The translations under genes were made by a program, and so were the position numbers. This document shows, in pieces, positions 1 through 8,247 of a stretch of 64,000 bases of DNA. The stretch covers positions 1 to 64,000 of the forward strand of contig CAIYSR010000125.1 in the NCBI GenBank assembly GCA_903928895.1, in the 5' to 3' direction. Numbering within the stretch: the first letter of the stretch is position 1; every line of letters starts with the position of its first letter. This DNA is from an uncultured Rhodospirillales bacterium. Lineage in GTDB: Bacteria > Pseudomonadota > Alphaproteobacteria > Acetobacterales > Acetobacteraceae. The notes beneath the pieces are model-generated. The model did no database searches and was not told the DNA's origin. It saw nothing but the letters and a program-made list of their open reading frames with translations.

Positions 1-1
1 A

Positions 2-534
2 TTGGCCCTTTGGAGAGAGATTCTGGCATTCGTTACGACCTCGGAGCCCCGGGTCGTCCCCGCAAAACCGCAGGACTCGTGCGCTTTCCAGCCCCCACGA
101 CTCCGCCGGATAGCAGATTCGCAGAAGGGTGGTGGTGTAGGGAAAGGCGCCGGAAGCGAACCAGTCTCTGGGGGCCGGCAGGCCCCCAGAGACCCGATGT
201 CGCACGACGCCACCGTCAGGACCCCGCTCAAGGCGCCCTTCCGGAACAAGGAGATGGCGCTCCGCCTCGGCACCCGATACCGCACCGGGAGTGGTTTGCC
301 CCGCCAGGGACGCCACCGGTGCCGATCCAGGAGCGAGGGCGGCTATCTGCAACAACGCTTCATCGTCCAACACCCGAAGTGGCAGCCGAGTGCGTTAGCA
401 GCGCTCGGTCGGATCTGTCCGTGGCGCGCCCGATAAAGGGCGTCCCCACCGGGATGCACGGCGGGAAGCCTGAAGGCTACGCGCAGAAGGGTCACTTGAA
501 ACGTACCGAATTCACCCGCAACGTCGGCCAATGA
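2..534 (+). pseudogene. Frameshifted coding remnant, possibly a DUF5710-like domain
   Basis: No intact gene is recognised in the first 500 bases. One frame (2-436) contains FRNKEMALRLGTRYRTGSG and a neighbouring frame (10-534) then contains EWFAPPGTPPVPIQERG. Read together with one frame change near base 290, they resemble the short 'K-x-x-ALGARWD...W(Y/F)xPPG' pattern of DUF5710-type domains found in plasmid primase/antirestriction proteins. The rest of both frames is rich in P and R and looks non-coding. I infer a decayed fragment of a mobile-element gene; a chance resemblance is quite possible. Confidence 0.25.
165..192. repeat. Perfect 12-bp inverted repeat with 4-base loop
   Basis: TCTCTGGGGGCC (165-176) and GGCCCCCAGAGA (181-192) are exact reverse complements separated by GGCA. 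No T-run follows on either strand, so it is not a clear intrinsic terminator. It lies inside the degenerate coding remnant and may be an end or scar of a lost mobile element. Confidence 0.5.
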
Positions 535-1303
535 ACAGGATCGACGCCGGCAATCCGGCCAACGGCGTAGTCTCCCAACTCTCTTGAGAATCATCGAATT
601 CTTCGAGGTGAATGAGCTTGCAACCAGATGAACTGATAGCAGTAATGTAGTCGGCTACAGTCCAGTGGAATATAAACTGCTCCAATCCGCCTGGCATAAC
701 GGGAAGGACTTCCGGTGCGACCTCTGAGCGATAAGGCCCACGCTCAAAGTAATTGACGCCTTGATGGAGGCAATTCGAGGAGACTCTCGACAGGTTGAGA
801 AATGGATGCCACATGTGTCGAATCGGATGATACTCTTTTACAATCAGCAGACCCTTCGGCTTCAATATACGGGCGGCTTCGGCGTAATAGCGATTTAGAT
901 CAGATACCCAATGGGCTACATGGCCTCCCGTATAGACGACGTCGTAGACTGCGTCATTAAACATTGACATATCAACGACATCAGCCTGAACAAACTCTAC
1001 GTGCAAACCAAGTTCGGCAGCACGGTGGCGTGCAACAATTAGCTGTTGCCACGAGATGTCGATACTTGTCACTTTGGCTCCCATGCCGGACAAGGCAAAG
1101 ACGACTTTGTTATCACCACTTCCGAGGACTGCAACGTTTTTTCCTGCAACATCGCCAAACCACCTTAGTTCAGCATCGTGCAAGGCGAGCGACGGGTTCC
1201 GGTGACACTCCCTCCAAGTTCCGCTGAGATCGGCGCGGCGCGCCCAAGATTCGGAACCAGCGTCCCACCGACGACGATTGGCTTCGTGGAACTGGTTGGT
1301 CAT
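512..1303 (-). CDS. Class I SAM-dependent methyltransferase
   Basis: A 263-residue soluble protein with the Rossmann-like methyltransferase fold. Motif I is VAVLGSGDNK (about residues 57-66), the acidic post-I residue is in SIDIS, motif II is around VEFVQADVVD, and a 'DVVYTGGHVAHW' segment matches the usual region IV. The substrate cannot be told; small-molecule acceptors are typical of this UbiE/Methyltransf_11-like group. The ATG sits after a short AT-rich leader and the gene stands alone. The IS elements to its left on the chromosome map and the decayed fragment at its 3' end suggest a mobile neighbourhood. Confidence 0.8.
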   Translation of the reverse strand: MTNQFHEANRRRWDAGSESWARRADLSGTWRECHRNPSLALHDAELRWFGDVAGKNVAVLGSGDNKVVFALSGMGAKVTSIDISWQQLIVARHRAAELGLHVEFVQADVVDMSMFNDAVYDVVYTGGHVAHWVSDLNRYYAEAARILKPKGLLIVKEYHPIRHMWHPFLNLSRVSSNCLHQGVNYFERGPYRSEVAPEVLPVMPGGLEQFIFHWTVADYITAISSSGCKLIHLEEFDDSQESWETTPLAGLPASILFIGRRCG

Positions 1304-1732
1304 GCTGACCCTCGCTATAAGATTCTGACAACTCTATGATGTAGCGGCAATCGATGCACCATTAGGATGCAACAAACGCCATCGCGGACTATCAGCGTCC
1401 GTGTGGTCAACCGTCTCCAGACACTTCAGTCCGATGCCGCAGGAGACTATGCGTCCTCACCGGGTGACCCGACTGCGGACAACTGGGACATTGATCCAAG
1501 ACACTAACCCTCTCACTGGCGGCACGGCAGCGAATCGCCAGCGCGTATCGCATAAAGTGCTGATATTGTATAGGGAAGGTGCCGTCGCGATTTGTGTTGG
1601 CGGATTCAAGTTTGGGAGCGAACACCCGCCGGGTGACCCTATAGGATAGGGTATCTGGATGACAGTCCTTCGACGCAAGCTGACGGTGGTGGATCGGACG
1701 ACGGATCATGCCCAGAGGTGGCCCCGGCTGTC
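1304..1732. other. Non-coding gap before the IS3 element
   Basis: About 430 bases without a convincing gene. It should hold the promoter of the leftward methyltransferase. The only small structure noted is the dyad CCCTAT-AGG-ATAGGG (1637-1651). Short open frames here have no recognisable motif and no convincing ribosome-binding site. Confidence 0.4.
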
Positions 1733-1774
1733 TGAACAGAGTTTCGGTTTGGATAAGTGGGTCGCGTCTCCCGT

Positions 1775-2602
1775 TCAGGCTGCCGCAGTGTGTGGCTGGT
1801 TGTTGAAGTAGGCTTGGTCTGGGGTCTTTCGGTCAAGGCTCGAGTGCGGCCGAGTGGAATTGTAGAAGCCGAAGTAGCGGTCGATTGAGGCGCGGGCGTC
1901 GGCGACGGTGTCATAGGCGCGGAGGTAGACCTCCTCGTATTTCACCGACCGCCACAGCCGCTCGACAAAGACGTTGTCGCGCCAGGCGCCGCGGCCGTCC
2001 ATGCTGATGGCGATTTTGTGCTCCGACAGCAGGCCGGTGAAGTCGCCGCTGGTGAATTGGCTGCCCTGGTCGGTGTTGAAGATATCCGGCTTTCGATGGC
2101 GGGCCAGCGCCTCGGTCACAGCCTCGACGCAGAATTCGACCTCCAGTGTGATCGATAGCCGCCAGGCCAGCACGCGCCGGCTGAACCAGTCGACCACGGC
2201 GGCGAGGTAGACGAAGCCGCGGGCCATAGGGATATAGGTGATGTCCATCGCCCACACCTGGTTCGGCCGGGTCACCGCTAGATTGCGCAGCAGATACGGG
2301 TAGATCTTGTGCCCCGGCGCCGGCTTGGACGTGTTCGGCCGGCGATACAGCGCCGTGATGTCCATGCGCTTCATCAACGTGGTCACATGGCGGCGGCCGA
2401 CTGTGACCCCTTCGGCATTCAGCAAATCCCGCAACATCCGGCTGCCCGCGAACGGGAACTCCAGGTGCAGTTCGTCGATGCGGCGCATCACCGCCAGATC
2501 GGCGGGCGAGACCGGCCGCGGCAGGTAGTAGACGCAACCGCGACTGAGGTTCAGCGCCCTGGCCTGCCGGGCGATCGGCAGCGCGTGCCCGCGGTCGATC
2601 AT
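1775..2602 (-). CDS. IS3-family transposase OrfB (DDE integrase core)
   Basis: 275 residues from the in-frame ATG. An N-terminal HTH_21-like part (EFPFAGSRMLRDLL) is followed by the rve integrase core: first D in WAMDITYIP, second D in FNTDQGSQFTS, then the E in the DNVFVERLWRSVKYEEVY block, giving a complete DDE triad. The C-terminus has the typical YNSTRPHSSLDRKTPDQAY signature. The natural product is probably an OrfAB fusion made by -1 frameshifting in orfA. The ATG overlaps the orfA stop (ATGA), so independent translation is also possible. It looks intact and active. Confidence 0.92.
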   Translation of the reverse strand: MIDRGHALPIARQARALNLSRGCVYYLPRPVSPADLAVMRRIDELHLEFPFAGSRMLRDLLNAEGVTVGRRHVTTLMKRMDITALYRRPNTSKPAPGHKIYPYLLRNLAVTRPNQVWAMDITYIPMARGFVYLAAVVDWFSRRVLAWRLSITLEVEFCVEAVTEALARHRKPDIFNTDQGSQFTSGDFTGLLSEHKIAISMDGRGAWRDNVFVERLWRSVKYEEVYLRAYDTVADARASIDRYFGFYNSTRPHSSLDRKTPDQAYFNNQPHTAAA

Positions 2603-2910
2603 CGCTTTGCGCTCAACAGGCCGGCCTTGCTGAGCGCGCCGGACAAAAAATCATTCTCCAGCGCCAGCTCTCCAATCTTCGCGTGAAGAGAGTTCAGGTC
2701 CACCGGCGACGTCGGTGCATCGCTGCGGGCCTCCGCGCCGAACACACCGGCAGCGCCCTCCTGCAGTTGCGCCTTCCATTGCGTGATCTGGTTCGGGTGG
2801 ACGTCAAACTGCTGCGCCAGATCGGCCAGCGTTCTGTCGCCCTTGATGGCCGCCAAGGCCACCTTCGCCTTGAAGGCCGGCGTGTGGTTCCGGCGAGGTC
2901 GTCTGCTCAT
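2599..2910 (-). CDS. IS3-family transposase OrfA (HTH_8-type)
   Basis: A 103-residue DNA-binding subunit that recognises the IS ends. Residues about 9-50 form a helix-turn-helix (HTPAFKAKVALAAIKGDRTL, then LAQQFDVHPNQITQWK), and a C-terminal leucine-rich helix (IGELALENDFLSGAL) is the usual oligomerisation segment. The slippery heptamer lies in codons 87-89. Its stop overlaps the orfB start by ATGA. The length is normal for the family. Confidence 0.9.
   Translation of the reverse strand: MSRRPRRNHTPAFKAKVALAAIKGDRTLADLAQQFDVHPNQITQWKAQLQEGAAGVFGAEARSDAPTSPVDLNSLHAKIGELALENDFLSGALSKAGLLSAKR
2644..2650 (-). other. Programmed -1 frameshift site T_TTT_TTG in orfA
   Basis: On the coding strand codons 87-89 of orfA read GAT TTT TTG, giving T TTT TTG in the X XXY YYZ register. 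Slipping back one base enters exactly the frame of orfB; the shifted frame runs RRAQQGRPVERKAMIDRGH and on into OrfB, which is a normal OrfB amino-terminus for IS3 elements. This is the established way the family makes its OrfAB transposase. Confidence 0.8.
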
Positions 2911-2977
2911 CGTCGCTCCTGTTCATAAGCAAGCTTGCTTCATCAGGGATACGCCCGCCACTTATCGCGCTGTTCAG

Positions 2978-3319
2978 ATTTCCCGAGCCACGTCTGCCGA
3001 GTGGAGCGCCGAGCGGTTCCAACGCCAGGCACGTGCCATCGGACCGAACACCGAGGCGCTGATCATCGCCGTGCTGGTCCGCCGGCCGCATCCGGAGCAG
3101 GGCTTCCGAACCTGCGTCGGGGTGCTGCGTTTGTTCCGCGGCATCGAGGCGGTTCGGGCGGAGGCCGTCTGTGGCCGCGCCATCGAGATCGGCGCGCTGT
3201 CCTACCAGAGCGTCGTGTCGATCCTGAAGCACAGGCTCGACCGTCGGGCGTCGCCGCAAGCCGCGGACGGCACGCCGATCCTGCACGACAACATCCGCGG
3301 CTCCGGCTACTTCCACTGA
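2978..3319 (+). pseudogene. istA: istA transposase, C-terminal fragment
   Basis: About 113 residues matching the end of IS21-family IstA: RIGPNTEAL-type segment (AIGPNTEALIIAVLVRRPHP), EQGFRTCVGVLRLFRG, then VCGRAIEIGALSYQSVVSIL and the terminal LDR region. The N-terminal HTH and the DDE core are missing, cut off at the IS3 junction. It stops 11 bases before the istB start, as in intact elements. Non-functional. Confidence 0.8.
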
Positions 3320-3330
3320 GGAGACAGACC

Positions 3331-4065
3331 TTGCTGCACCACCCGACACTCGACCGTCTGCACGAGCTTGGCCTCGAGGGCATGGCCAAGGGCTTCCGCG
3401 ATCTGGCGGCCAACCCCGAGAGCCAGGGCCTTGACCACGCCGAATGGCTGGGTCTGCTGGTCGACCAGGAGACCACGTTGCGACAGCAGCGGCGCTTCGA
3501 GGCCCGCACGCGGACCGCCAAACTGCGGCACACCGCCTCGATCGAAGACGTCAACTACAAGGCGGCCCGCGGCCTCGATCGTGCCATGTTCCTGCGGCTC
3601 GCCAGTTGCGACTGGATCCGCGAGCACCGCCACTGCCTGATCACCGGCCCCTGCGGGGTCGGCAAATCGTGGCTCGCCTGCGCCCTCGGCGACAAGGCAT
3701 GCCGCGAAAATCTGTCGGTCCTCTACCAGCGCAGCCCGCGGCTGTTCGCTGCCCTGGCGTTGGCGCGCGGCGATGGCCGCTATGCTCGCCTGATGCGCCA
3801 ACTCGCGCGCGTCGACCTGCTGATCCTCGACGACTGGGGACCCGAGCCGCTGACCGCCGAGCAACGCCGCGATCTGCTGGAGATCGTCGACGACCGCTAC
3901 GATCGCGGCTCGCTCATCATCACCAGCCAGGTCCCGATCGAACGCTGGTACGAGATCGTCGGCGATCCCACACTGGCCGACGCCATCCTCGATCGCATCA
4001 TCCACAACGCCCACCGCATCGAGCTCAAGGGAGAGAGCCTGCGCAAACAGCGACCGCCGGCTTGA
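3331..4065 (+). CDS. istB: IS21-family helper ATPase IstB
   Basis: 244 residues from a TTG start preceded by GAGGAGACAG, a good ribosome-binding site. IstB is the AAA+ DnaC-like ATPase that helps IstA choose and capture target DNA. Walker A is GPCGVGKSW (about residues 109-117), Walker B is LLILDDWG (about 165-172), and a sensor-like TSQVP lies near residue 196. The protein is complete, but its partner istA is truncated, so it could only act in trans. An earlier in-frame start in the upstream sequence is unlikely because that stretch is istA in another frame. Confidence 0.88.
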   Translation: MLHHPTLDRLHELGLEGMAKGFRDLAANPESQGLDHAEWLGLLVDQETTLRQQRRFEARTRTAKLRHTASIEDVNYKAARGLDRAMFLRLASCDWIREHRHCLITGPCGVGKSWLACALGDKACRENLSVLYQRSPRLFAALALARGDGRYARLMRQLARVDLLILDDWGPEPLTAEQRRDLLEIVDDRYDRGSLIITSQVPIERWYEIVGDPTLADAILDRIIHNAHRIELKGESLRKQRPPA

Positions 4066-4122
4066 CCCTCATCACCTCGATATGACATCACCCAAACCGA
4101 CCTGACGAGACGACGCCACCCC

Positions 4123-4216
4123 GGCCGCGATCAGGCTGGAAGGGTGGCCGCGATCAAGTTGGAATGCACGGCCGACTCCGCTTTGGAATACCCGGCCGGC
4201 TTCGTCGGAATCCGCA
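4123..4216 (+). repeat. IS21 right-end tandem terminal repeats (four copies)
   Basis: Four imperfect copies of a 23-24 bp unit of the form GGCC(GCGATCA)..TTGGAA begin at 4123, 4146, 4170 and 4194. The first two share GGCCGCGATCA; all four end in (T/C)GGAA. Multiple terminal repeats at the ends are characteristic of IS21-family elements and are transposase-binding sites. The outer boundary near 4216 is estimated from the last repeat. Confidence 0.7.
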
Positions 4217-4263
4217 CAGCGACAGATCATCCGCGGCATTGGCCGGCTGGATACGTTGCAGTT

Positions 4264-5253
4264 TCAGCGCAAATTCACGAAGACCTGCCCTGGATCAATA
4301 TCGACTTTCAAGATACCGAGTTGCACAAGCGTCGAAATCGTGTGGCTCCATCCCTGCGTTGTTTGCTCGCCAACTTTGCCTGCGCCGACCAGGCTTCCGA
4401 CGACCTTCGTGCTCTCCCGAACATACAGTTGATCTCGCTCGGGGAAGATCTTTGAAAAGATTTGGGCAGATTCGGCAGGATCAGATCTGACAAACTCGTA
4501 TCCACGTGAGATCACTGCCACAAGCTTTGCAAGTACGTCTGGACGGCGCTCGACGGCTTGATCGTTCGCGATGAGGTTCAGGCTATATACGTCGACGCCA
4601 AAGTCCCGGAACCGTAGAATAGTTGGGTTGTAGCCTTGAAGCTTCAATTGGAGCGGCACGTTATCCTCGCTAAAAATCAGAGCGTCCACCTGACCACTCA
4701 GTAAAGCAGTTGCCGTAAAATCTACCGCTATTTCCTGAACCTGATCTCTCTTTATGCCGTTTGCGCTGATAAGTGCATGAAATTCATCGGGCGTAAGTGT
4801 GCCGGGGATCACACCTATCTTTCGGCCTATCAAGTCAGACGGCTTTGCGATTGGCGCCCTGGGAAGGCTTACTAGAACGTACGGAGTATTGGGCATTAGC
4901 ACGGCGAGGGACCTAATCGGAATCCCTTTTGCCCGGGCAAGAACTGTCTCGGATGCGCTTGACGTCCCTATGATCGGACCTGAGCTCGTTCCTATAAGTT
5001 GGGCGGCATTAGCTGCACCATTTCCTTGCAGTATCTCCACATCAAATCCGGCCTCGGAAAACCACCCCTTCGCCTTGGCAACATAGATGCCCGCATAAAA
5101 GGGCTCAGCATGCCAGTCGATCTGAACCTGGATTCTTGCTGTCTGGGAGGCAACAATCGGAGTCTGGGCGAAGCCAATCCCAACGAATCCCATCGCGATG
5201 CACAACTGTGCCGCCAGAACGAACACGGTACTCTTTGCAAGCATTCTTGACAT
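4264..5253 (-). CDS. ABC importer substrate-binding protein (NMT1/THI5-like)
   Basis: 329 residues from the ATG at 5253, chosen because AAAGGGCGG lies just upstream and a Sec signal peptide follows (basic MSRMLAKS, then a hydrophobic stretch ending at FAQ). The mature protein opens IQVQIDWHAEPFYAGIYVAK, the hallmark of the NMT1/THI5-like family, then AKGWFSEAGFDVEI. Relatives bind thiamine pyrimidine precursors, nitrate, taurine or other sulfonates in the periplasm, and the ligand cannot be assigned here. It is the last gene of a leftward operon with permease and ATPase. Base composition is visibly lower in GC than the prophage. Confidence 0.85.
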   Translation of the reverse strand: MSRMLAKSTVFVLAAQLCIAMGFVGIGFAQTPIVASQTARIQVQIDWHAEPFYAGIYVAKAKGWFSEAGFDVEILQGNGAANAAQLIGTSSGPIIGTSSASETVLARAKGIPIRSLAVLMPNTPYVLVSLPRAPIAKPSDLIGRKIGVIPGTLTPDEFHALISANGIKRDQVQEIAVDFTATALLSGQVDALIFSEDNVPLQLKLQGYNPTILRFRDFGVDVYSLNLIANDQAVERRPDVLAKLVAVISRGYEFVRSDPAESAQIFSKIFPERDQLYVRESTKVVGSLVGAGKVGEQTTQGWSHTISTLVQLGILKVDIDPGQVFVNLR

Positions 5254-5278
5254 CTTAGCCGCCCTTTCATGGTCATGA

Positions 5279-6100
5279 TCATTCCGTGGATTCACGCAAT
5301 CCCGCAACGGTGTAAGCTGCGCGCTCAAGCAAGGCGGTCGCGAGGTAAAATAGACCACCGACCGTACCGAGAAGTATGAGAGCTGCATACGCGCGTTCGA
5401 CCCCGAGGTCGGACGTTGAGGTTAGTATTACATAGCCAAGACCAACGCCTTTGCTTCCAGCAAACTCTCCGACCACCGTCCCAACCACTGCGATAGGTCC
5501 GGCAATGCGTATTCCTGTCGCGACGTTCGGTACCGCCATTGGAAGCTTTATAAACCAATAGCGCTGCCAGGTGCTCATGCCCAATGTCTGAGCATAGATG
5601 GACATCGCAGTGGGCGTAGATTGGAGTCCGCGCACAGTTGCGAAAATGCACGGTAAGCAACAGATAAAAAAAGTTATGAAGACCTTACTCGCAATGCCAT
5701 AACCTAGCGCCACAGTAATAAGTGGCGCTATCGCTACAATTGGGAAGGTTTGAATAGAAACTAGAACGGGAATCGTAACTCGCCGAAGTCTTACGCTTAA
5801 GTCCAATACTACTCCGGTGATAATGCCAAACGTCGCGGCTATCATCAGACCAAGGCCGGACGACACTACTGTATAGCCTGCATGATGAGCATAAAATCCC
5901 GGAACAGCGGCGAGAGATCGCGCGACAGCGAAGGGAGTGGGAACGAGCCAACCAGGGAGACCAAAGGTCCAAATGGCAAAATACCAAACGACTACGAAAA
6001 ATGCGAGATATGTCGCAAACAAACCAAGAATGGATGCAGCGGCAACCAACAGTGCGGTGATATATTGGAACGGCGTAGCTCTTTCCAACCTCGATTTCAT
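5279..6100 (-). CDS. ABC importer permease (BPD_transp_1, SsuC/TauC/ThiX type)
   Basis: 273 residues, starting at the ATG 9 bases after the ATPase stop. Six or so hydrophobic segments are visible. The cytoplasmic EAA loop is in the region YAQTLGMSTWQRYWFIKLPM (about residues 180-200), which docks on the ATPase. Pairing with an NMT1-like binding protein fits the nitrate/sulfonate/thiamine-precursor importer group. An upstream in-frame extension was rejected because it overlaps the ATPase gene. The region is AT-rich for this genome, suggesting transfer. Confidence 0.85.
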   Translation of the reverse strand: MKSRLERATPFQYITALLVAAASILGLFATYLAFFVVVWYFAIWTFGLPGWLVPTPFAVARSLAAVPGFYAHHAGYTVVSSGLGLMIAATFGIITGVVLDLSVRLRRVTIPVLVSIQTFPIVAIAPLITVALGYGIASKVFITFFICCLPCIFATVRGLQSTPTAMSIYAQTLGMSTWQRYWFIKLPMAVPNVATGIRIAGPIAVVGTVVGEFAGSKGVGLGYVILTSTSDLGVERAYAALILLGTVGGLFYLATALLERAAYTVAGLRESTE

Positions 6101-6108
6101 GGAGCACG

Positions 6109-6915
6109 TCACTCCGTGCCCAATTTTACAATGCGAGAACGCAGCAAGCCAGTAAATCTCGCAAATTCTGGATCTCCGAACATCTCTATTGAACGTGGGC
6201 GCGGAAGCGTAATTTGCAGTGGATCTCCCAAAGTGTAGCCATCCCCCAATGGGCATCTCTCAAATACATGAACATAATCGCAAAGGAACACAATTTCGCT
6301 GAGGCGATGCGAAATAAGCAAGCACACAAGCCCCAACTTCTTTACAAATCTCTCCATGTCTATATATAGCTGTTCGCACATTGCCTCGTCGATGCCGCTG
6401 AAGCTTTCGTCCATTATGAGAATCTTTGGCGATTGCGCTAGTGCCCGCGCGATCAGTGCGCGTGCTCGCATGCCACCGGATAGATGCTCGGGACGACTGC
6501 GAGAGGCATGATCAATACGCGCAGTCCGCATCGCACGAACGCATCTACGCCGATCCGAAAAATCGAGGCCCCGGATGAGCAGCTTGCCCTTCCGCACTAA
6601 GATCGGCATAGCGGTATTCGCATACACGGTCAGAAACGGGAGGAGACCTTCCGCGCCCTGCTGGAGGAAGCCAACCTCTTGCCTCCGGGCTGCGTCTAGA
6701 ACTTGGGCACCGCCTATATGAATTTCGCCGTTCTGCGGCTTAAGTACCCCCGCCGTCAGTTTTGCTAAAGTCGATTTTCCGCAGCCGGACGGCCCCACGA
6801 TTCCAACTATCTCCCCAGGCCGGCAGGTCAAGTTGATGTCTGAGAGCAACGACTTCGCCCCATAGCTGAACTCGACCCCTGAAACATTAAGCATATTTTG
6901 AGCGATACCTCTCAA
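6109..6915 (-). CDS. ABC importer ATPase (SsuB/TauB/ThiZ type)
   Basis: About 268 residues with all ABC ATPase motifs: Walker A GPSGCGKST (41-49), signature LSGGM (145-149), Walker B ILIMDE (165-170) and the switch histidine in LLISHRL. It powers the importer formed with the downstream permease and binding protein. The second ATG (6894) is an alternative start. It follows the upstream gene by 15 bases, so all four genes are likely one leftward transcript. Confidence 0.88.
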   Translation of the reverse strand: MRGIAQNMLNVSGVEFSYGAKSLLSDINLTCRPGEIVGIVGPSGCGKSTLAKLTAGVLKPQNGEIHIGGAQVLDAARRQEVGFLQQGAEGLLPFLTVYANTAMPILVRKGKLLIRGLDFSDRRRCVRAMRTARIDHASRSRPEHLSGGMRARALIARALAQSPKILIMDESFSGIDEAMCEQLYIDMERFVKKLGLVCLLISHRLSEIVFLCDYVHVFERCPLGDGYTLGDPLQITLPRPRSIEMFGDPEFARFTGLLRSRIVKLGTE

Positions 6916-6930
6916 AGCAAAAGGCCCTCG

Positions 6931-7917
6931 TCAGGCGCTTGGCGAGCCCGCGAGTCCAATTCGAAGTCTCTCAAGGTCTATCTTCAGGTCTTCCCCACCA
7001 ATGCCGACAGTCATTCTGATGTCAGGGTCGGAAGGGAGCCGCTTAACGATCTGACGCATAACTCTCAGCTGCTCGCTGGCCACAGCCTGAGTCTGCGCGA
7101 CCACAATCTCGAACCCACTAAGATTTGACGATTCCAAATCATCGACCACCCAGGTCGAATGAAAGCTATAACTCGCTCTCGTGGTCGTTTGCTCCTGCTT
7201 TTCGTCGGTGCAATACAGAGCCCATTTCTGATAGGGAACACAAAATAGCGGCGACGGCGCTGATATATGCAACAGGAAGCCGGAATCCGAGGGCGAGCCA
7301 GACCTTTCCCTAACAAATTCGGAAAAAGACTCAAATTCTTCAACGGGATTCAAACCAAAATCCGTGTTAGTCACATAACAAATAGACGCCCCCTGTGCTA
7401 TTGCTTTCCCCAACGCCCCTATAATTTCGGAATTTGTCAACGTCCACTCAACCGGCGTGCTCTTAGGGTGATAGAAGAGTATACAGATGTCACCCTTGCG
7501 CATGCACTGATACGCACGTAGCGCGATCTCCTCCAACGTCACTTTATTAAGTATTTTGACGTTCTTGGGTAAATATTCGTTAAATGTCGCTTTCAGCCCC
7601 TTTTCGGCGGGCGCGGGTGAATTCATCGGCGCCGTCGGGAGCGGACGCAATTCAGTCGCGCTCTCACCGACGGGTCGCGGGGACCCTCGGAACGTGAATT
7701 CATAGTCCAACGACAAAGCGGCAATGTTCCTGTCCGGCGGCAGGAGCTTATTGAGAAGGTCGACGTTATAACTGTTACGCTGAAGCGATTTCCGCAACTG
7801 CTCGTACGAAACGCCGGTATGCCTACAAGCATCGGCCAAGCTGCCGCCATATGTAGACTCCAGATGCTGGCGCAGCCAGTCGGACAGTAGGCCACGAGTA
7901 GCAACGCCCTGATCCAT
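6931..7917 (-). CDS. Unrecognised protein with possible N-terminal helix-turn-helix
   Basis: 328 residues, no family recognised. The first 60 residues (WLRQHLESTYGGSLADACRH, TGVSYEQLRKSL) look like a winged or Cro-like helix-turn-helix. A Pro/Ala-rich linker (about 80-110) leads to a mixed alpha/beta region with ALRAYQCMRKGDICILFYHP and ITVGIGGEDL-like segments. It is first in the ABC importer operon, so a transcriptional regulator of that importer is the simplest guess. It is divergent from the DMT/ProRS pair. Not a standard GntR, LysR or TetR regulator. Confidence 0.65.
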   Translation of the reverse strand: MDQGVATRGLLSDWLRQHLESTYGGSLADACRHTGVSYEQLRKSLQRNSYNVDLLNKLLPPDRNIAALSLDYEFTFRGSPRPVGESATELRPLPTAPMNSPAPAEKGLKATFNEYLPKNVKILNKVTLEEIALRAYQCMRKGDICILFYHPKSTPVEWTLTNSEIIGALGKAIAQGASICYVTNTDFGLNPVEEFESFSEFVRERSGSPSDSGFLLHISAPSPLFCVPYQKWALYCTDEKQEQTTTRASYSFHSTWVVDDLESSNLSGFEIVVAQTQAVASEQLRVMRQIVKRLPSDPDIRMTVGIGGEDLKIDLERLRIGLAGSPSA

Positions 7918-8247
7918 TATCTTCTCCAGCCCAAGACCCCGCCCCGCCAGCGCGATTCGCCGACGGCGGACAGATGGGTAGGGATCTTGTTAGGACAAGG
8001 GGTCACAGCCGTCAACCGCAGCCATCCATGGAGACGCACGAGCGGCGGGGACGAACGCGCGCCACCGAGCGATCGTGAGGACGCGAAACGCGCCTCTTGA
8101 CATCTCGTCCCTGATGGAAAGAGACTGTCCCCGTCTAAAGCAACGTTCGCCCAAAACGGGCGGGACGGACAGGCCGATCGGAAGTGCCTTAGTCGGCGCT
8201 GTGGTCGCGAGGAAGCCGTCGAGAACGAACGCAATCGGAGAACCGTG
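7918..8247. other. Divergent intergenic region
   Basis: 330 bases between the leftward importer operon and the rightward DMT/ProRS pair; it should carry both promoters. The best rightward candidate is listed separately. No riboswitch-like or T-box-like fold was recognised by eye, though a T-box would be a reasonable thing to expect upstream of an aminoacyl-tRNA synthetase gene in other phyla. Confidence 0.4.
8097..8126 (+). promoter_or_regulatory. Candidate sigma-70 promoter for the DMT/ProRS pair
   Basis: A consensus -35 TTGACA (8097-8102) is followed after 18 bases by GAGACT (8121-8126), a weak -10. It lies about 120 bases upstream of the transporter start and is the only consensus -35 in the gap. 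Confidence 0.4.

Larger units (their letters stand above)
1733..2976 (-). mobile_element. IS3-family insertion sequence
   Basis: About 1.24 kb with the standard IS3 layout: orfA (HTH) and orfB (DDE integrase), overlapping and joined by a -1 slippery site. The proposed ends both start TGAACAG (left 1733-1739; right end as reverse complement from 2976) and both contain GATAAGTGG a little further in, so they form imperfect inverted repeats with different internal spacing. I see no target-site duplication. The right end abuts an IS21-type istA fragment, so this copy inserted into, or recombined with, an older IS21 element. Exact ends are estimates; the genes are certain. Confidence 0.75.
2977..4216 (+). 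mobile_element. Truncated IS21-family element (left end lost)
   Basis: Keeps the C-terminal third of istA, a whole istB and the right terminal repeat array, but nothing left of 2977. The istA 5' part is not found on the far side of the IS3 element, so this is a deletion rather than a simple insertion split. Without IstA the element cannot transpose by itself. The right end lies about 48 bases beyond the stop of the neighbouring ABC binding-protein gene. Confidence 0.8.
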
